NCBI GenBank assembly: GCA_002441135.1
Contig: DJVJ01000041.1
Location: forward strand, 1-64,000
Direction: 5' to 3'
Length of the DNA stretch: 64,000 bases
Source: Caryophanales bacterium UBA6259
GTDB taxonomy: Bacteria; Bacillota; Bacilli; Tepidibacillales; Tepidibacillaceae
A program made the translations under genes and the position numbers. Every line of letters begins with the position of its first letter. Position 1 is the stretch's first letter. The notes beneath the pieces were generated by a model that saw nothing but the letters and a program-made list of their open reading frames with translations, did no database searches and had not been told where the DNA came from. Positions 1 to 7,614 of the stretch are shown one piece after another.

Positions 1-458
1 TGTCCTTTACAAAGGGTACACTTTATTATATCTTAGTTCTATTTTTATTGTTAAGTGGATGTAACTCAACGAGCGACACGGTAAATATAATTACGCATGA
101 GACTGGTTATAAATTCACCGATGAAGAGATAGCCATAGGGTTAGAAAGCGAAGAAATTCATTTAAAACCGCAAGGAGAGTTTATAGTTCCGGACTTGAAT
201 GAGATAACGTCAAGTAAGTATGAATTATTAGATTCTGTTCTATATATTTATATTTTTGAGGATAATGAACATTTAAAGAAGGGATTAACTGAAGTGAAGG
301 AAGTTTTTGAAAGTAGGGCTAATCTATATTTTTATGAATTAAACAATGCGTTAGTTATATATCATGTTCATCCTTCAACTCCTTTAGAATTAGAAAAAGA
401 AACAAATAAAGAGCTACAAAACAGGATTAAAGAGTTAATTGAATCAATCTCATCATGA
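1..458 (+). CDS. Putative lipoprotein, 5' end outside window
   Basis: The frame that ends at 458 is open to the left edge when read from base 3, so the true start lies upstream. The first visible residues are a hydrophobic run (YYILVLFLLLSGC) ending in a lipobox, LSGC. This marks a lipoprotein signal peptide with the acylated cysteine at bases 60-62. The mature part is about 130 residues, acidic, with no transmembrane segment and no family I recognise. It is therefore probably a membrane-anchored extracytoplasmic protein of unknown role. A hairpin terminator follows about 150 bases downstream. Confidence 0.6.
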   Translation, partial: SFTKGTLYYILVLFLLLSGCNSTSDTVNIITHETGYKFTDEEIAIGLESEEIHLKPQGEFIVPDLNEITSSKYELLDSVLYIYIFEDNEHLKKGLTEVKEVFESRANLYFYELNNALVIYHVHPSTPLELEKETNKELQNRIKELIESISS

Positions 459-605
459 AGTCTTTTTTAATTGGACAAAAAGGACCAGATAATAGGGTAA
501 TAAAGAGAAGAGGTAAGTAGTGTGTCTTAATGGTTCTAAATGGTGGTAATGCTACTAATAAGTAATGGATGACGTTATTCATAAATGTTTTTAATATTAC
601 TAATT

Positions 606-630
606 AAGACAACGCTTGTTGTCTTTTTTT
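606..630 (+). terminator. Intrinsic terminator
   Basis: An eight-base stem (AAGACAAC/GTTGTCTT) with the loop GCTT is followed by a run of seven T. It separates the lipoprotein gene from the sigma-factor operon. The rest of the 459-768 gap shows no gene. Confidence 0.75.
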
Positions 631-730
631 ATATATTTTGGTTGTTTTTTTCTCCTAAAATTCCCCTTTAAATAGTATAAGGAAATCATGGTTTTTATGG
701 TAAAAAGCTATGATTTTTTATATAATTATA

Positions 731-750
731 ATACGAACATAAGTTCGTAT
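731..750 (+). promoter_or_regulatory. LexA/DinR-like palindrome before the sigma operon
   Basis: The 20 bases ATACGAACATAAGTTCGTAT form a perfect 8-bp inverted repeat around ATAA. The core matches the GAAC-N4-GTTC SOS box of Bacillus LexA (DinR). It lies directly after a TATAAT-like stretch (720-732) and immediately before the AGGAGG site of the sigma gene, so a bound repressor would block transcription. Binding by LexA is inferred from the motif; another dimeric repressor is possible. Confidence 0.5.
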
Positions 751-768
751 TTAGGAGGTTTAAAGCTT

Positions 769-1587
769 ATGGATAAAGGACTTTTTTACTGTGTAGAAGG
801 AGAACATTCCTTCCCAGATTTGCCAATTGATTTACTTGTGGATATGGAGGAATTAATTCATTTTAAAAAAATAAATCCTTTAGAACATAGTAGACACATT
901 CCTATATACTCCTCTATTGATATTGAATCTGTTGCAGTAGAAATCTATAAGGAATATCTTCTTGCTAAAGAATTTATCAAAAGACAACATGGTTTTAAAA
1001 TTCAGCAATTCCCGTACCTGAATCAGAAAAAGGAATATTATTTTCTAAAAAATGAGGAGCTACTAAAAAACACTATTATTCAGCGTTTCATCGAAGATGA
1101 TTTAAACTTAAATGTTCTTGTTCTTTCTTTATTTTGGGAAAAGGATTGCAAGGATCTACTCGACCAATTATTTCGAGAGTTCTATTTTGAATATAGGTTT
1201 ATTGCATACATAAGCCAATTACTCTACTTTGAGGCAGTAAACTATGATAAAACCAAAAGAAAAGATGAAGAAAGGCAACGAGTGATACTAGACCAGCCAA
1301 TTAATCAGGAAGAAAATATAACATTAATTGATAAATTCACTTCCTCTGAGAGTATTAAAGATGAAGTTAATGAGGGTGAATTTCAAAATTCATTGGCCAA
1401 TGAAGTGCTATTTAAAGCGTTTGGCGATTTAACCAAAAAGCAGCAACAAATATTATATTTAGCATATGTCGAGGAATTAAAGGATGTGGAGATAGCTAAA
1501 AAACTCAATGTAAGTCAACAAGCTGTATCAAAGACTAGAAAAAATGCCTTAATGATTTTAAGAAAGTCATTGGAGGTGAGAAAATGA
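769..1587 (+). CDS. SigO-like RNA polymerase sigma factor with N-terminal extension
   Basis: Start chosen at ATG 769 because AGGAGG (753-758) precedes it; this gives 272 residues. The C-terminal 60 residues form a sigma region 4 helix-turn-helix (LTKKQQQILYLAYV...VSQQAVSKTRKNAL). A central block (LDQLFREFYFEYR, then DKTKRKDEERQRVILDQP) resembles, from memory, the characteristic part of Bacillus SigO (YvrI). SigO lacks region 2 and works with a separate co-sigma, RsoA. The next two genes resemble YvrJ and RsoA, supporting that reading. About 100 N-terminal residues extend beyond a SigO-length protein and match nothing I recognise. The stop overlaps the next start (ATGA). Confidence 0.7.
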   Translation: MDKGLFYCVEGEHSFPDLPIDLLVDMEELIHFKKINPLEHSRHIPIYSSIDIESVAVEIYKEYLLAKEFIKRQHGFKIQQFPYLNQKKEYYFLKNEELLKNTIIQRFIEDDLNLNVLVLSLFWEKDCKDLLDQLFREFYFEYRFIAYISQLLYFEAVNYDKTKRKDEERQRVILDQPINQEENITLIDKFTSSESIKDEVNEGEFQNSLANEVLFKAFGDLTKKQQQILYLAYVEELKDVEIAKKLNVSQQAVSKTRKNALMILRKSLEVRK

Positions 1588-1742
1588 ATGAATTAACGGA
1601 ATGGTACAGTATTTTAGGAAATGTTGGTTTTCCAATAGGAATAACATTTTACCTGTTGATCAGATTTGAGAAGAAAATAGATAAACTAGAAGTGAGTATT
1701 TCTGAATTAGGACAAGCAATACGTAACAACAATGCAAAGTAG
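1584..1742 (+). CDS. YvrJ-like small membrane protein
   Basis: A 52-residue ORF whose ATG overlaps the stop of the sigma gene (ATGA), with GGAGGTGA just upstream, so it is translationally coupled. One hydrophobic segment (residues 9-26, ending FYLLIRFEKK) is followed by a charged helix. Size, topology and position between a SigO-like and an RsoA-like gene match the YvrJ family, which is encoded beside sigO-rsoA in Bacillus subtilis. Its biochemical role is unknown. Confidence 0.6.
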   Translation: MNELTEWYSILGNVGFPIGITFYLLIRFEKKIDKLEVSISELGQAIRNNNAK

Positions 1743-1750
1743 GTGATTTA

Positions 1751-2002
1751 ATGGGAGAATTATATACACTTGTTGCCCAAACACAGAACGGAGATAAAAG
1801 ATCTTTGGAAAATTTGGTTAAAGTATTTGAACCAAAGATTAATAGATTAATGAGTCAAACGGAAATACAAAATAGAGATGATTTAAAGCAAGAATTATAT
1901 TTAGCAGTAATTAAAAAATCAAAGACATACAATCTAAATGAAGTACCGGGGTTTTATGAATTTAAGAAAGATAAAATTAATAATAGGCTTACCCACCCTT
2001 GA
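1751..2002 (+). CDS. RsoA-like co-sigma protein (sigma region 2 type)
   Basis: 83 residues, eight bases after the YvrJ-like gene, with AGGTGA as ribosome binding site. The pattern (LVAQTQNGDKRSLENLVKVF, EPKIN, then DDLKQELYLAVI) is that of small sigma region-2/helix-turn-helix proteins such as RsoA. RsoA pairs with SigO to give a two-part sigma factor that binds core polymerase and opens the -10 region. The final residues (NNRLTHP) do not look conserved, and an IS256-type element begins about 46 bases downstream, so the end may have been altered. The assignment rests on pattern and context. Confidence 0.55.
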   Translation: MGELYTLVAQTQNGDKRSLENLVKVFEPKINRLMSQTEIQNRDDLKQELYLAVIKKSKTYNLNEVPGFYEFKKDKINNRLTHP

Positions 2003-2048
2003 GTTTAACCAACAATTAATTGTAAAAGAGAATTTGAGAATGTCTAAG

Positions 2049-3512
2049 GTTTTGTGTAAATGGAAATACCTCTACTAAGGAGTGATTCATTTATGCAAAA
2101 CCTTAAATTGCAATTAGCTAAAGAAATGGCTAAGGATTGTAAAAGTGTAGAAGACGTTCAGAGTCTAATGAAAGATTTATTCAAAGGAACTATTGAAGAA
2201 ATCTTGGAAGCCGAAATGGAAGAACACCTGGGCTATAAGAAACATAGTGTTACTGGCAAGAACTCAGGTAATAGTCGAAACGGCTATAGTCGTAAGACTA
2301 TTAAAACTAGGAATGGTGAAGCTGAAGTTAATATTCCTAGAGACCGTAATGCTGAATTTGAACCACAAATCGTTAGAAAATATGAAACTACTTCTAATGA
2401 AATCGAAGAGCAAATTATTGCAATGTATGCAAAAGGGCTATCTACAAGGGATATAGAAGCTCATCTAAAGGACCATAGAAGTTTCCGCTTCATTGGTTAG
2501 TAAAGTAACAGATAAAATCTATCCTCTAATTGCTGAATGGCAATCAAGACCGTTAGAAAGGATTTATCCTATCGTATTTCTAGATGCGATTCATTTTAAA
2601 GTACGCAAAGAAAATCGCATTATCAATAAAGCTGCTTATACCGTTTTAGGTATCAATTTTACAGGTAGAAAAGAAATATTAGGCATTTGGATTGGTGAGA
2701 GTGAAAGCGCAAGCTTTTGGTTAGGTGTATGTAATGATCTTAAAAATAGAGGCGTAGAGGATATCCTTATCGTTAGTAAAGATGGGCTTTCAGGCTTCTC
2801 TGATGCGATTCACACTGTCTTTCCTCAAACAGATATTCAACTTTGTGTTATTCATCAGATTCGTAATTCTATGAAGTATGTCCCATATAAAGAGCAAAAG
2901 GCTGTTATGGCGGATCTCAAAAGGGTATATCAAGCTCTAACTCTTGAAGAAGCAGAATTAGCTTTTGCAGATTTTAAAGAAACCTGGGGTAAAAAGTATC
3001 CGATTGTGATTGATCATGGGAAAAAAATTGGATTGAACTAACTGCCTATTTTAAATATCCTCAAGAGATTAGAAGAATAATTTATACTACGAATGCCGTC
3101 GAGGCATACCATAGACAGCTAAGAAAAGTAACCAAAACAAAGACTGTATATCCAACTGATGATGCTTTACGAAAAATTATCTACCTAGCCACAATGGAAA
3201 TTACAAAAAAGTGGACCATGCCCGTTCAAAATTGGGGGAGTTGTTTAGCTCAATTTATCATCCTGTATGAGGATAGAATACCAATAAACAATTAAAGATT
3301 GGGGCTCTGCCCCTTGCCCCTGGGGTTTATCGCTTTTGTGTTTCCAAAAGGTAATGGTAAAATAAAAAAAGATAATGGATCAAAGTCCATTACCTTCGGC
3401 AAATTTTCACTTGATGCTCAGGTTGCTCCCCAGCAGTGCCCTATCCTTCAAGTGAAACAAAGCTAGTAATATTGTTTCCAATTTTAAATAGGAAAAACCA
3501 TTTACACAAAAT
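2049..3512 (+). mobile_element. IS256-family insertion sequence, defective
   Basis: Inverted ends are visible: GTTTTGTGTAAATGG at 2049 and its near complement CCATTTACACAAAAT ending at 3512. Between them lies one Mutator/IS256-type transposase gene broken by frameshifts, then a GC-richer tail (3296-3480) typical of such elements. I see no matching 8-9 bp target duplication, so the insertion is old or was rearranged. Confidence 0.7.
2093..3295 (+). pseudogene. IS256-family transposase, two frameshifts
   Basis: Start at ATG 2093 behind AAGGAG. Three consecutive segments in different frames together rebuild a Mutator-type transposase. Segment one (to about 2472) has the N-terminal helical part. 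A small deletion near 2475 shifts into the second (FLDAIHFKVR and SKDGLSGFSDAI, the first two catalytic Asp). A one-base lesion near 3014 shifts into the third (TTNAVEAYHRQLRK, the catalytic Glu), ending at 3295. The DDE residues persist but cannot be made as one chain, so it should be inactive. Confidence 0.8.
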
Positions 3513-3912
3513 TATTTACATTCCCTTGATATCCTTCTATATATTCACCTGTATTATAATTTGATCCCCATATCTGTAGATTATCTTTTCCTAAAAAAAT
3601 ACTAATTTCACTGTTGTTCGTATAAATATCTAAAAAATAATCAACTTTTGGTGTTTCTCTCTTTTTTTTGAGCACCATATTTGAAGGTTCTTTAACTATA
3701 CTATTTATTATTTGTGTATTTTCTGTCGTAAATGATAAATATTCTCCTTGTTTCTTTTGAATTGTTATTTTTTGAATTACTTCATAATCCCCTAACATTT
3801 CTAACAAAACTTTTTGATATGTTGTATATTTATTCTGTTCAACTATAAAACTAATTGTTATAGCAACAATAACAATCAAGAGTGTGATAAGTACTAACCT
3901 TCTGTTTGTCAT
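3502..3912 (-). CDS. Hypothetical membrane-anchored protein, C-terminus cut by IS256 end
   Basis: 136 residues. After a short basic start (MTNRRL) comes one transmembrane helix (about residues 6-23), then an extracytoplasmic domain of about 110 residues of unrecognised family. The last codons, FV then stop, are read from the terminal inverted repeat of the IS256-type element (TTTTGTGTAA), so the original C-terminus was lost and the element supplied the stop. Function unknown. The other side abuts an IS3 element whose end lies about 37 bases upstream of the start codon, possibly separating the gene from its promoter. Confidence 0.5.
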   Translation of the reverse strand: MTNRRLVLITLLIVIVAITISFIVEQNKYTTYQKVLLEMLGDYEVIQKITIQKKQGEYLSFTTENTQIINSIVKEPSNMVLKKKRETPKVDYFLDIYTNNSEISIFLGKDNLQIWGSNYNTGEYIEGYQGNVNNFV

Positions 3913-4006
3913 AATTGCATACTTCCTCTCTATCCCTATATGTTAGCATAGGTGTCAGGTGAGCACTTTTACTATACTATAAGTATCATTAAAAAGGGGA
4001 TAAACG

Positions 4007-4528
4007 ATGTCAAGATATGGTAAAGAGTTCAAAGACAACATCATCAAACAAATGTTACCACCTACAAGCAAATCAGTTTCTGATCTACATAAGGAGACTG
4101 GTGTGTCAGAACAATCATTATATAAATGGAAACGCCAGGCTAAAGCTTCTGGAAAAGCTACTCCATCTGGCAAAAGTACGTCTGAAGACTGGTCTTCTGA
4201 AGACAAGTTTATGATTGTTCTTGAAACAGCCCGAATGAATCAAGCAGATTTAGCAACTTATTGTCGCCAAAAAGGTTTATACGTCGAACAAGTCGAAGCA
4301 TGGAAAGATGCATGTTTAAATGCAAATGGCGGCGTTGCTGAAGAAGCAAAGCAACTTAAAAAGCAAGTTAGTGAGTCAAAAAAAGAAATCAACCAACTTA
4401 GTAAAGATCTTCGTCGTAAAGAAGCCGCATTAGCTGAAACGGCAGCGCTCTTGGTCCTCAGAAAAAAGGCCCAAGCGATTTGGGGGGACAGCGAGGACGA
4501 AATATTCCTGCCTCAGATCGCAAAATAG
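4007..4528 (+). CDS. IS3-family transposase OrfA
   Basis: 173 residues beginning MSRYGKEFKDNIIKQ behind AAGGGG. The N-terminal half is the helix-turn-helix that recognises the element ends (SVSDLHKETGVSEQSLYKWK). The C-terminal half is a long coiled-coil (leucine-zipper) region ending near LLVLRKKAQ. A slippery heptamer, A-AAA-AAG at 4462-4468, lies near the end of the gene in the correct frame for a programmed -1 shift into orfB, which would yield the full OrfAB transposase. Confidence 0.85.
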   Translation: MSRYGKEFKDNIIKQMLPPTSKSVSDLHKETGVSEQSLYKWKRQAKASGKATPSGKSTSEDWSSEDKFMIVLETARMNQADLATYCRQKGLYVEQVEAWKDACLNANGGVAEEAKQLKKQVSESKKEINQLSKDLRRKEAALAETAALLVLRKKAQAIWGDSEDEIFLPQIAK

Positions 4529-5559
4529 CTGTTGAACTTATTGATGAGGCATCTAAAAATGGTGCAAGACAATTTAAAGCTTGTGCTGAACTTAGTATCA
4601 GCGAACGCACTTACATCAGATGGAAGAATCCAGCAACACCCATAGAGGATCAAAGACCTCTATTTGTTCGTCCTATTCCTCACAACAATCTATCATCAGT
4701 AGAACGTCAAGAGATACTTGAAACAGCTAATTCAGCTGAATATAAAGACTTATCACCACATCAAATCGTTCCAAAACTAGCAGATGAAGAAGGTCGATAT
4801 ATTGCTTCTGAATCCACAATGTATCGGGTATTAAGAGAAGCCGATATGGTTCATCATCGAGGTCGAACAAAACAACCAAAAAAAAGAAAAGCTTCAACTC
4901 ATAAAGCAACAGGACCAAATCAAGTATGGATGTGGGATATTACATGGCTTCCAGGAGCCGTTAAACGCTTTTATTTCTATCTATACCTAATTATCGACCT
5001 GTATAGTCGAAAGATTGTCGGTTGGGAAATTTGGACGGAAGAGTCTTCTGAAAATGCCAGTATTCTTGTTAAGAAAACGGTACTTTCAGAAGGATGCTCT
5101 ATACGTACAGAACCTCTCGTGTTACATTCAGACAATGGAAGCCCCATGAAAGGTGCTTCATTGCTTGAAACACTATACAAGTTAGGAAGTACATCCTCAC
5201 CCAGAGTCAGCAATGATAATCCATATGCTGAGTCCGTTTTTCGAACCTGTAAATATCGTCCAGACTTTCCCTACAAAGGATTTTCTACGATTGAAGAAGC
5301 ACGTGAATGGTTGCTTAAATTCGTTCGATATTACAACTATGAGCATCGCCATAGCGGAATCAATCACCTTACACCAATACAGCGTCATAATGGTTTAGAA
5401 GATCAAATATTCAACAAGAAAAAAGCCATCTATGAAGCTGCAAAGCAAAAGCATCCTGAACGCTGGTCTGGAGAGATAAAGGATTCGTCTCTAGATAAAA
5501 CGGTATGGTTAAATCCTGAGGAAATTGAAGATGAAGAACAGTTAAAAGTAGCAAAATAA
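4480..5559 (+). CDS. IS3-family transposase OrfB (DDE integrase core)
   Basis: The downstream frame of the IS3 transposase, probably expressed mainly as a fusion after -1 frameshifting at 4462-4468; the given start is only the first start-like codon (TTG). The rve-type core shows all three catalytic positions: Asp in MWDITWLPG, Asp in LHSDNGSPM, and Glu in NPYAESVFRTCKYRP. No internal stop or frameshift is visible, so the enzyme is likely active. Confidence 0.85.
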   Translation: MGGQRGRNIPASDRKIAVELIDEASKNGARQFKACAELSISERTYIRWKNPATPIEDQRPLFVRPIPHNNLSSVERQEILETANSAEYKDLSPHQIVPKLADEEGRYIASESTMYRVLREADMVHHRGRTKQPKKRKASTHKATGPNQVWMWDITWLPGAVKRFYFYLYLIIDLYSRKIVGWEIWTEESSENASILVKKTVLSEGCSIRTEPLVLHSDNGSPMKGASLLETLYKLGSTSSPRVSNDNPYAESVFRTCKYRPDFPYKGFSTIEEAREWLLKFVRYYNYEHRHSGINHLTPIQRHNGLEDQIFNKKKAIYEAAKQKHPERWSGEIKDSSLDKTVWLNPEEIEDEEQLKVAK

Positions 5560-5593
5560 TTTATAGGTAAAGTGACAACTGCCTTGACACCTA

Positions 5594-6025
5594 CCGCTAA
5601 TGTTGATGTTGATAGAAATTTAAATGTAATAACTGAGTAAGTATTTCATTTTGAATCTTGTAATGTTAATCATGTTCTACCTTACATAGTTAAATACATG
5701 TCAAGTAAAGAATAGAAATCAAACCTCTTTAGCGGCAATAAAAAGGATTAGCGCTATTATATGTAATCTATGCTTATAAATATAAATTACGATGCTCATT
5801 GGAAACTTGACTTCAAATACATAAAGAAGAATTGATTAGTACAATATGGATTTTAAATGTTTATATAGAATTATTGATAAAGAATAATAATTTATTTTTG
5901 TCTCAGGTTGTTTTTTTATCTATTACTACACCTTTATATAGTAGAACGGGACAAAGAGAGGTGGTTAGGGGTAAATCACATTTCTTTGTACTCCTTCCGT
6001 TAAAAAAATAATTGGGGGAATAAAA
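5594..6025 (+). other. AT-rich intergenic stretch, no gene recognised
   Basis: The 432 bases between the IS3 end and the glycosidase gene contain no convincing ORF. The first bases continue an open frame ending in a stop at 5638-5640 (reading NVDVDRNLNVITE), probably the tail of a gene cut by the IS3 element. GGGGG at about 6014 is the ribosome binding site of the next gene. Confidence 0.4.
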
Positions 6026-6760
6026 ATGCCTATATCATGGTATGGAGAAATAATGGTTAGAAATAACGATGGTCAAGATGTTTTAGCAAGATATATTACA
6101 ACTGATATTGATATGCTAAAAATTGAAAGTATTGGTTCAAACACTGTTAGAAGTTCAGGGAAATATGGAATAAACAGTACATTTTTTTATCTCTCAACTT
6201 TATTGGGGATAGCCGTTCAAGACGGAGCTTATGTGGAAAATGGAACAAAAAATGGTAGTTCAACTAATGTATATTCACGTGGCACCTTATATCGCCTTAC
6301 GAATGGAACTGTAGGAGTTAAACCTGTTAAATATGCAACTGACATTGCGCCTTTATCTGATATAAAGTGGGCAATTGGAGGTATTAGTTTAAATTTGGAT
6401 AAGACATATTCCAGTGAAACTGAGTTTAATAGTGCTATTAACTCAGAGGTAGGTAGTGTAGACGTGGCAAGCAAACTTACTAGAACTGCTGTTGGAATTG
6501 ATGCAAACAATAAAATTTACCTAATTACCTTTTTCGATCCTACTAATGAAAACAACCGTTTATATGGAGTTGATTTGTTTGATGTACACAATATATTAAA
6601 AAATACTTTCAAATTAACAAAAGCTGTTAATTTAGATGGTGGTGGTTCAACAGCAATTGCTAAAAATTCTTCAACTGGAATTAGAACAGTGTTTGATGTT
6701 GAGGAGAGAGCAGTTAGGGTCATGCTAACCGTTCCAGGTGCTAGTTTTTACAATGTTTAA
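6026..6760 (+). CDS. Phosphodiester glycosidase family (NAGPA-like) protein
   Basis: 244 residues. The C-terminal part carries the hallmark of the NAGPA/DUF2233 fold, NLDGGGSTAIA, preceded by ALTRTAVGID-type strands (here KLTRTAVGIDANNKIYLITF). The family contains the uncovering enzyme that removes GlcNAc from phosphodiesters; bacterial members act on envelope or exopolysaccharide sugars or are uncharacterised. No signal peptide is visible, which is unusual if it acts outside the cell. It stands alone, flanked by an IS3 element and a terminator. I suspect, from memory of gene neighbourhoods, that such genes accompany yvrJ-type clusters, which would link it to the sigma operon at 769-2002. Confidence 0.65.
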   Translation: MPISWYGEIMVRNNDGQDVLARYITTDIDMLKIESIGSNTVRSSGKYGINSTFFYLSTLLGIAVQDGAYVENGTKNGSSTNVYSRGTLYRLTNGTVGVKPVKYATDIAPLSDIKWAIGGISLNLDKTYSSETEFNSAINSEVGSVDVASKLTRTAVGIDANNKIYLITFFDPTNENNRLYGVDLFDVHNILKNTFKLTKAVNLDGGGSTAIAKNSSTGIRTVFDVEERAVRVMLTVPGASFYNV

Positions 6761-6772
6761 TAATACAGCGTT

Positions 6773-6805
6773 AATACCCCTCTCTTTATGGGAGGGGTAT
6801 TTTAT
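6773..6805 (+). terminator. Intrinsic terminator of the glycosidase gene
   Basis: A ten-base perfect stem AATACCCCTC/GAGGGGTATT with a nine-base loop is followed by TTTA. The group II intron remnant begins within about ten bases of it. Confidence 0.8.
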
Positions 6806-6808
6806 GTT

Positions 6809-7530
6809 GTGCACTATTCGGTGCAAGTCCGAAATGGAGGCTGGTAGTGCCAACCATTAGCTCAGGACAAGGGTATCCATCGTGTGGTGAATCTGAAGGA
6901 AGTAGGCAGCTAACTTTGGTTTGAGAGAGGAAAGAAAAAGAGAAATGAATAGATTAGTAGAAGAGTACGAGGGGTCTATTTATAAAATAGAACAAATTAA
7001 TGAAGAAATAAAAACGCTTCTTCAAGAAATCCCCTCTCCCATATTTATAGTTCTTTAAATCACCTACATTGCTAAAATTACTGAAATGTATAGTGAGCTT
7101 AATCATTTTATCGTTTTCATCTGTTCGACATCCAGACAGCTTTTATCATAAGCGGATATAAATTCAACAGAAATTACCTCTGGAAAAATGAAAGGCCAAA
7201 TATTCATTTCAAAAAAAGGTTGGAGACAGTTAATAACATACTTGTATTTTATCTGTTGCTGGACTAGTAGTAAACAACTCAGCATTTAAAACCTCGCACT
7301 AACATAACATTAAGGTACTAAAAATCGAAAAGTATGTCTTTAAACTAATAGGTAAACTACAAGTTAATAGGAATGATGGTTCAAAATGAAAATCTTTTAA
7401 TGCTAATAAGGCTTTTGTAACTTAAAAAATATCTACTAAAGTATTAATTTTTAATGAACCGCCGTATACTGAACGGGTTGTATGATGGTGTGAGAGGATA
7501 CTGGGTATAATAATTATTCAGCGCCATCGA
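6809..7530 (+). mobile_element. Group II intron remnant without reverse transcriptase
   Basis: The 5' end reads GTGCACTATTCGGTGCAAG, and about 90 bases later comes GTGAATCTGAAGGAAGT, both typical of domain I of bacterial group II introns. At 7455-7500 is a domain V-like hairpin (ACCGCCGTATACTGAACGGG, then TGGTGTGAGAGG) followed by a domain VI-like stem ending near 7526. The 450 bases between hold no reverse transcriptase, so the intron cannot move by itself; domain V pairing is imperfect, so splicing is doubtful too. Boundaries are approximate. Confidence 0.55.
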
Positions 7531-7614
7531 TAATTTAAACTATATATAAATCTTTTCTCCTATGGTAAAATTTACAATATAATGTAAACGAAACCATTAT
7601 TGGGAGTGGAAATA

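Larger units (their letters stand above)
3949..5593 (+). mobile_element. IS3-family insertion sequence, apparently intact
   Basis: Ends TAGGTGTCA (3949) and TGACACCTA (to 5593) are inverted repeats; similarity continues imperfectly inwards. It carries orfA and orfB in overlapping frames with a frameshift signal. A clear target-site duplication is not visible, so the exact ends may be two to four bases further in. Confidence 0.8.

Noticed and set aside
2060..2092. Start of the IS256 transposase at 2060
   Set aside because: The frame begins there within the terminal repeat region without a ribosome binding site; ATG 2093 follows AAGGAG.
6944..7057. 37-codon ORF with a purine-rich leader inside the intron remnant
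   Set aside because: It has a plausible start and a helical sequence (YKIEQINEEIKTLLQEI), but nothing ties it to an intron-encoded protein or any known family.
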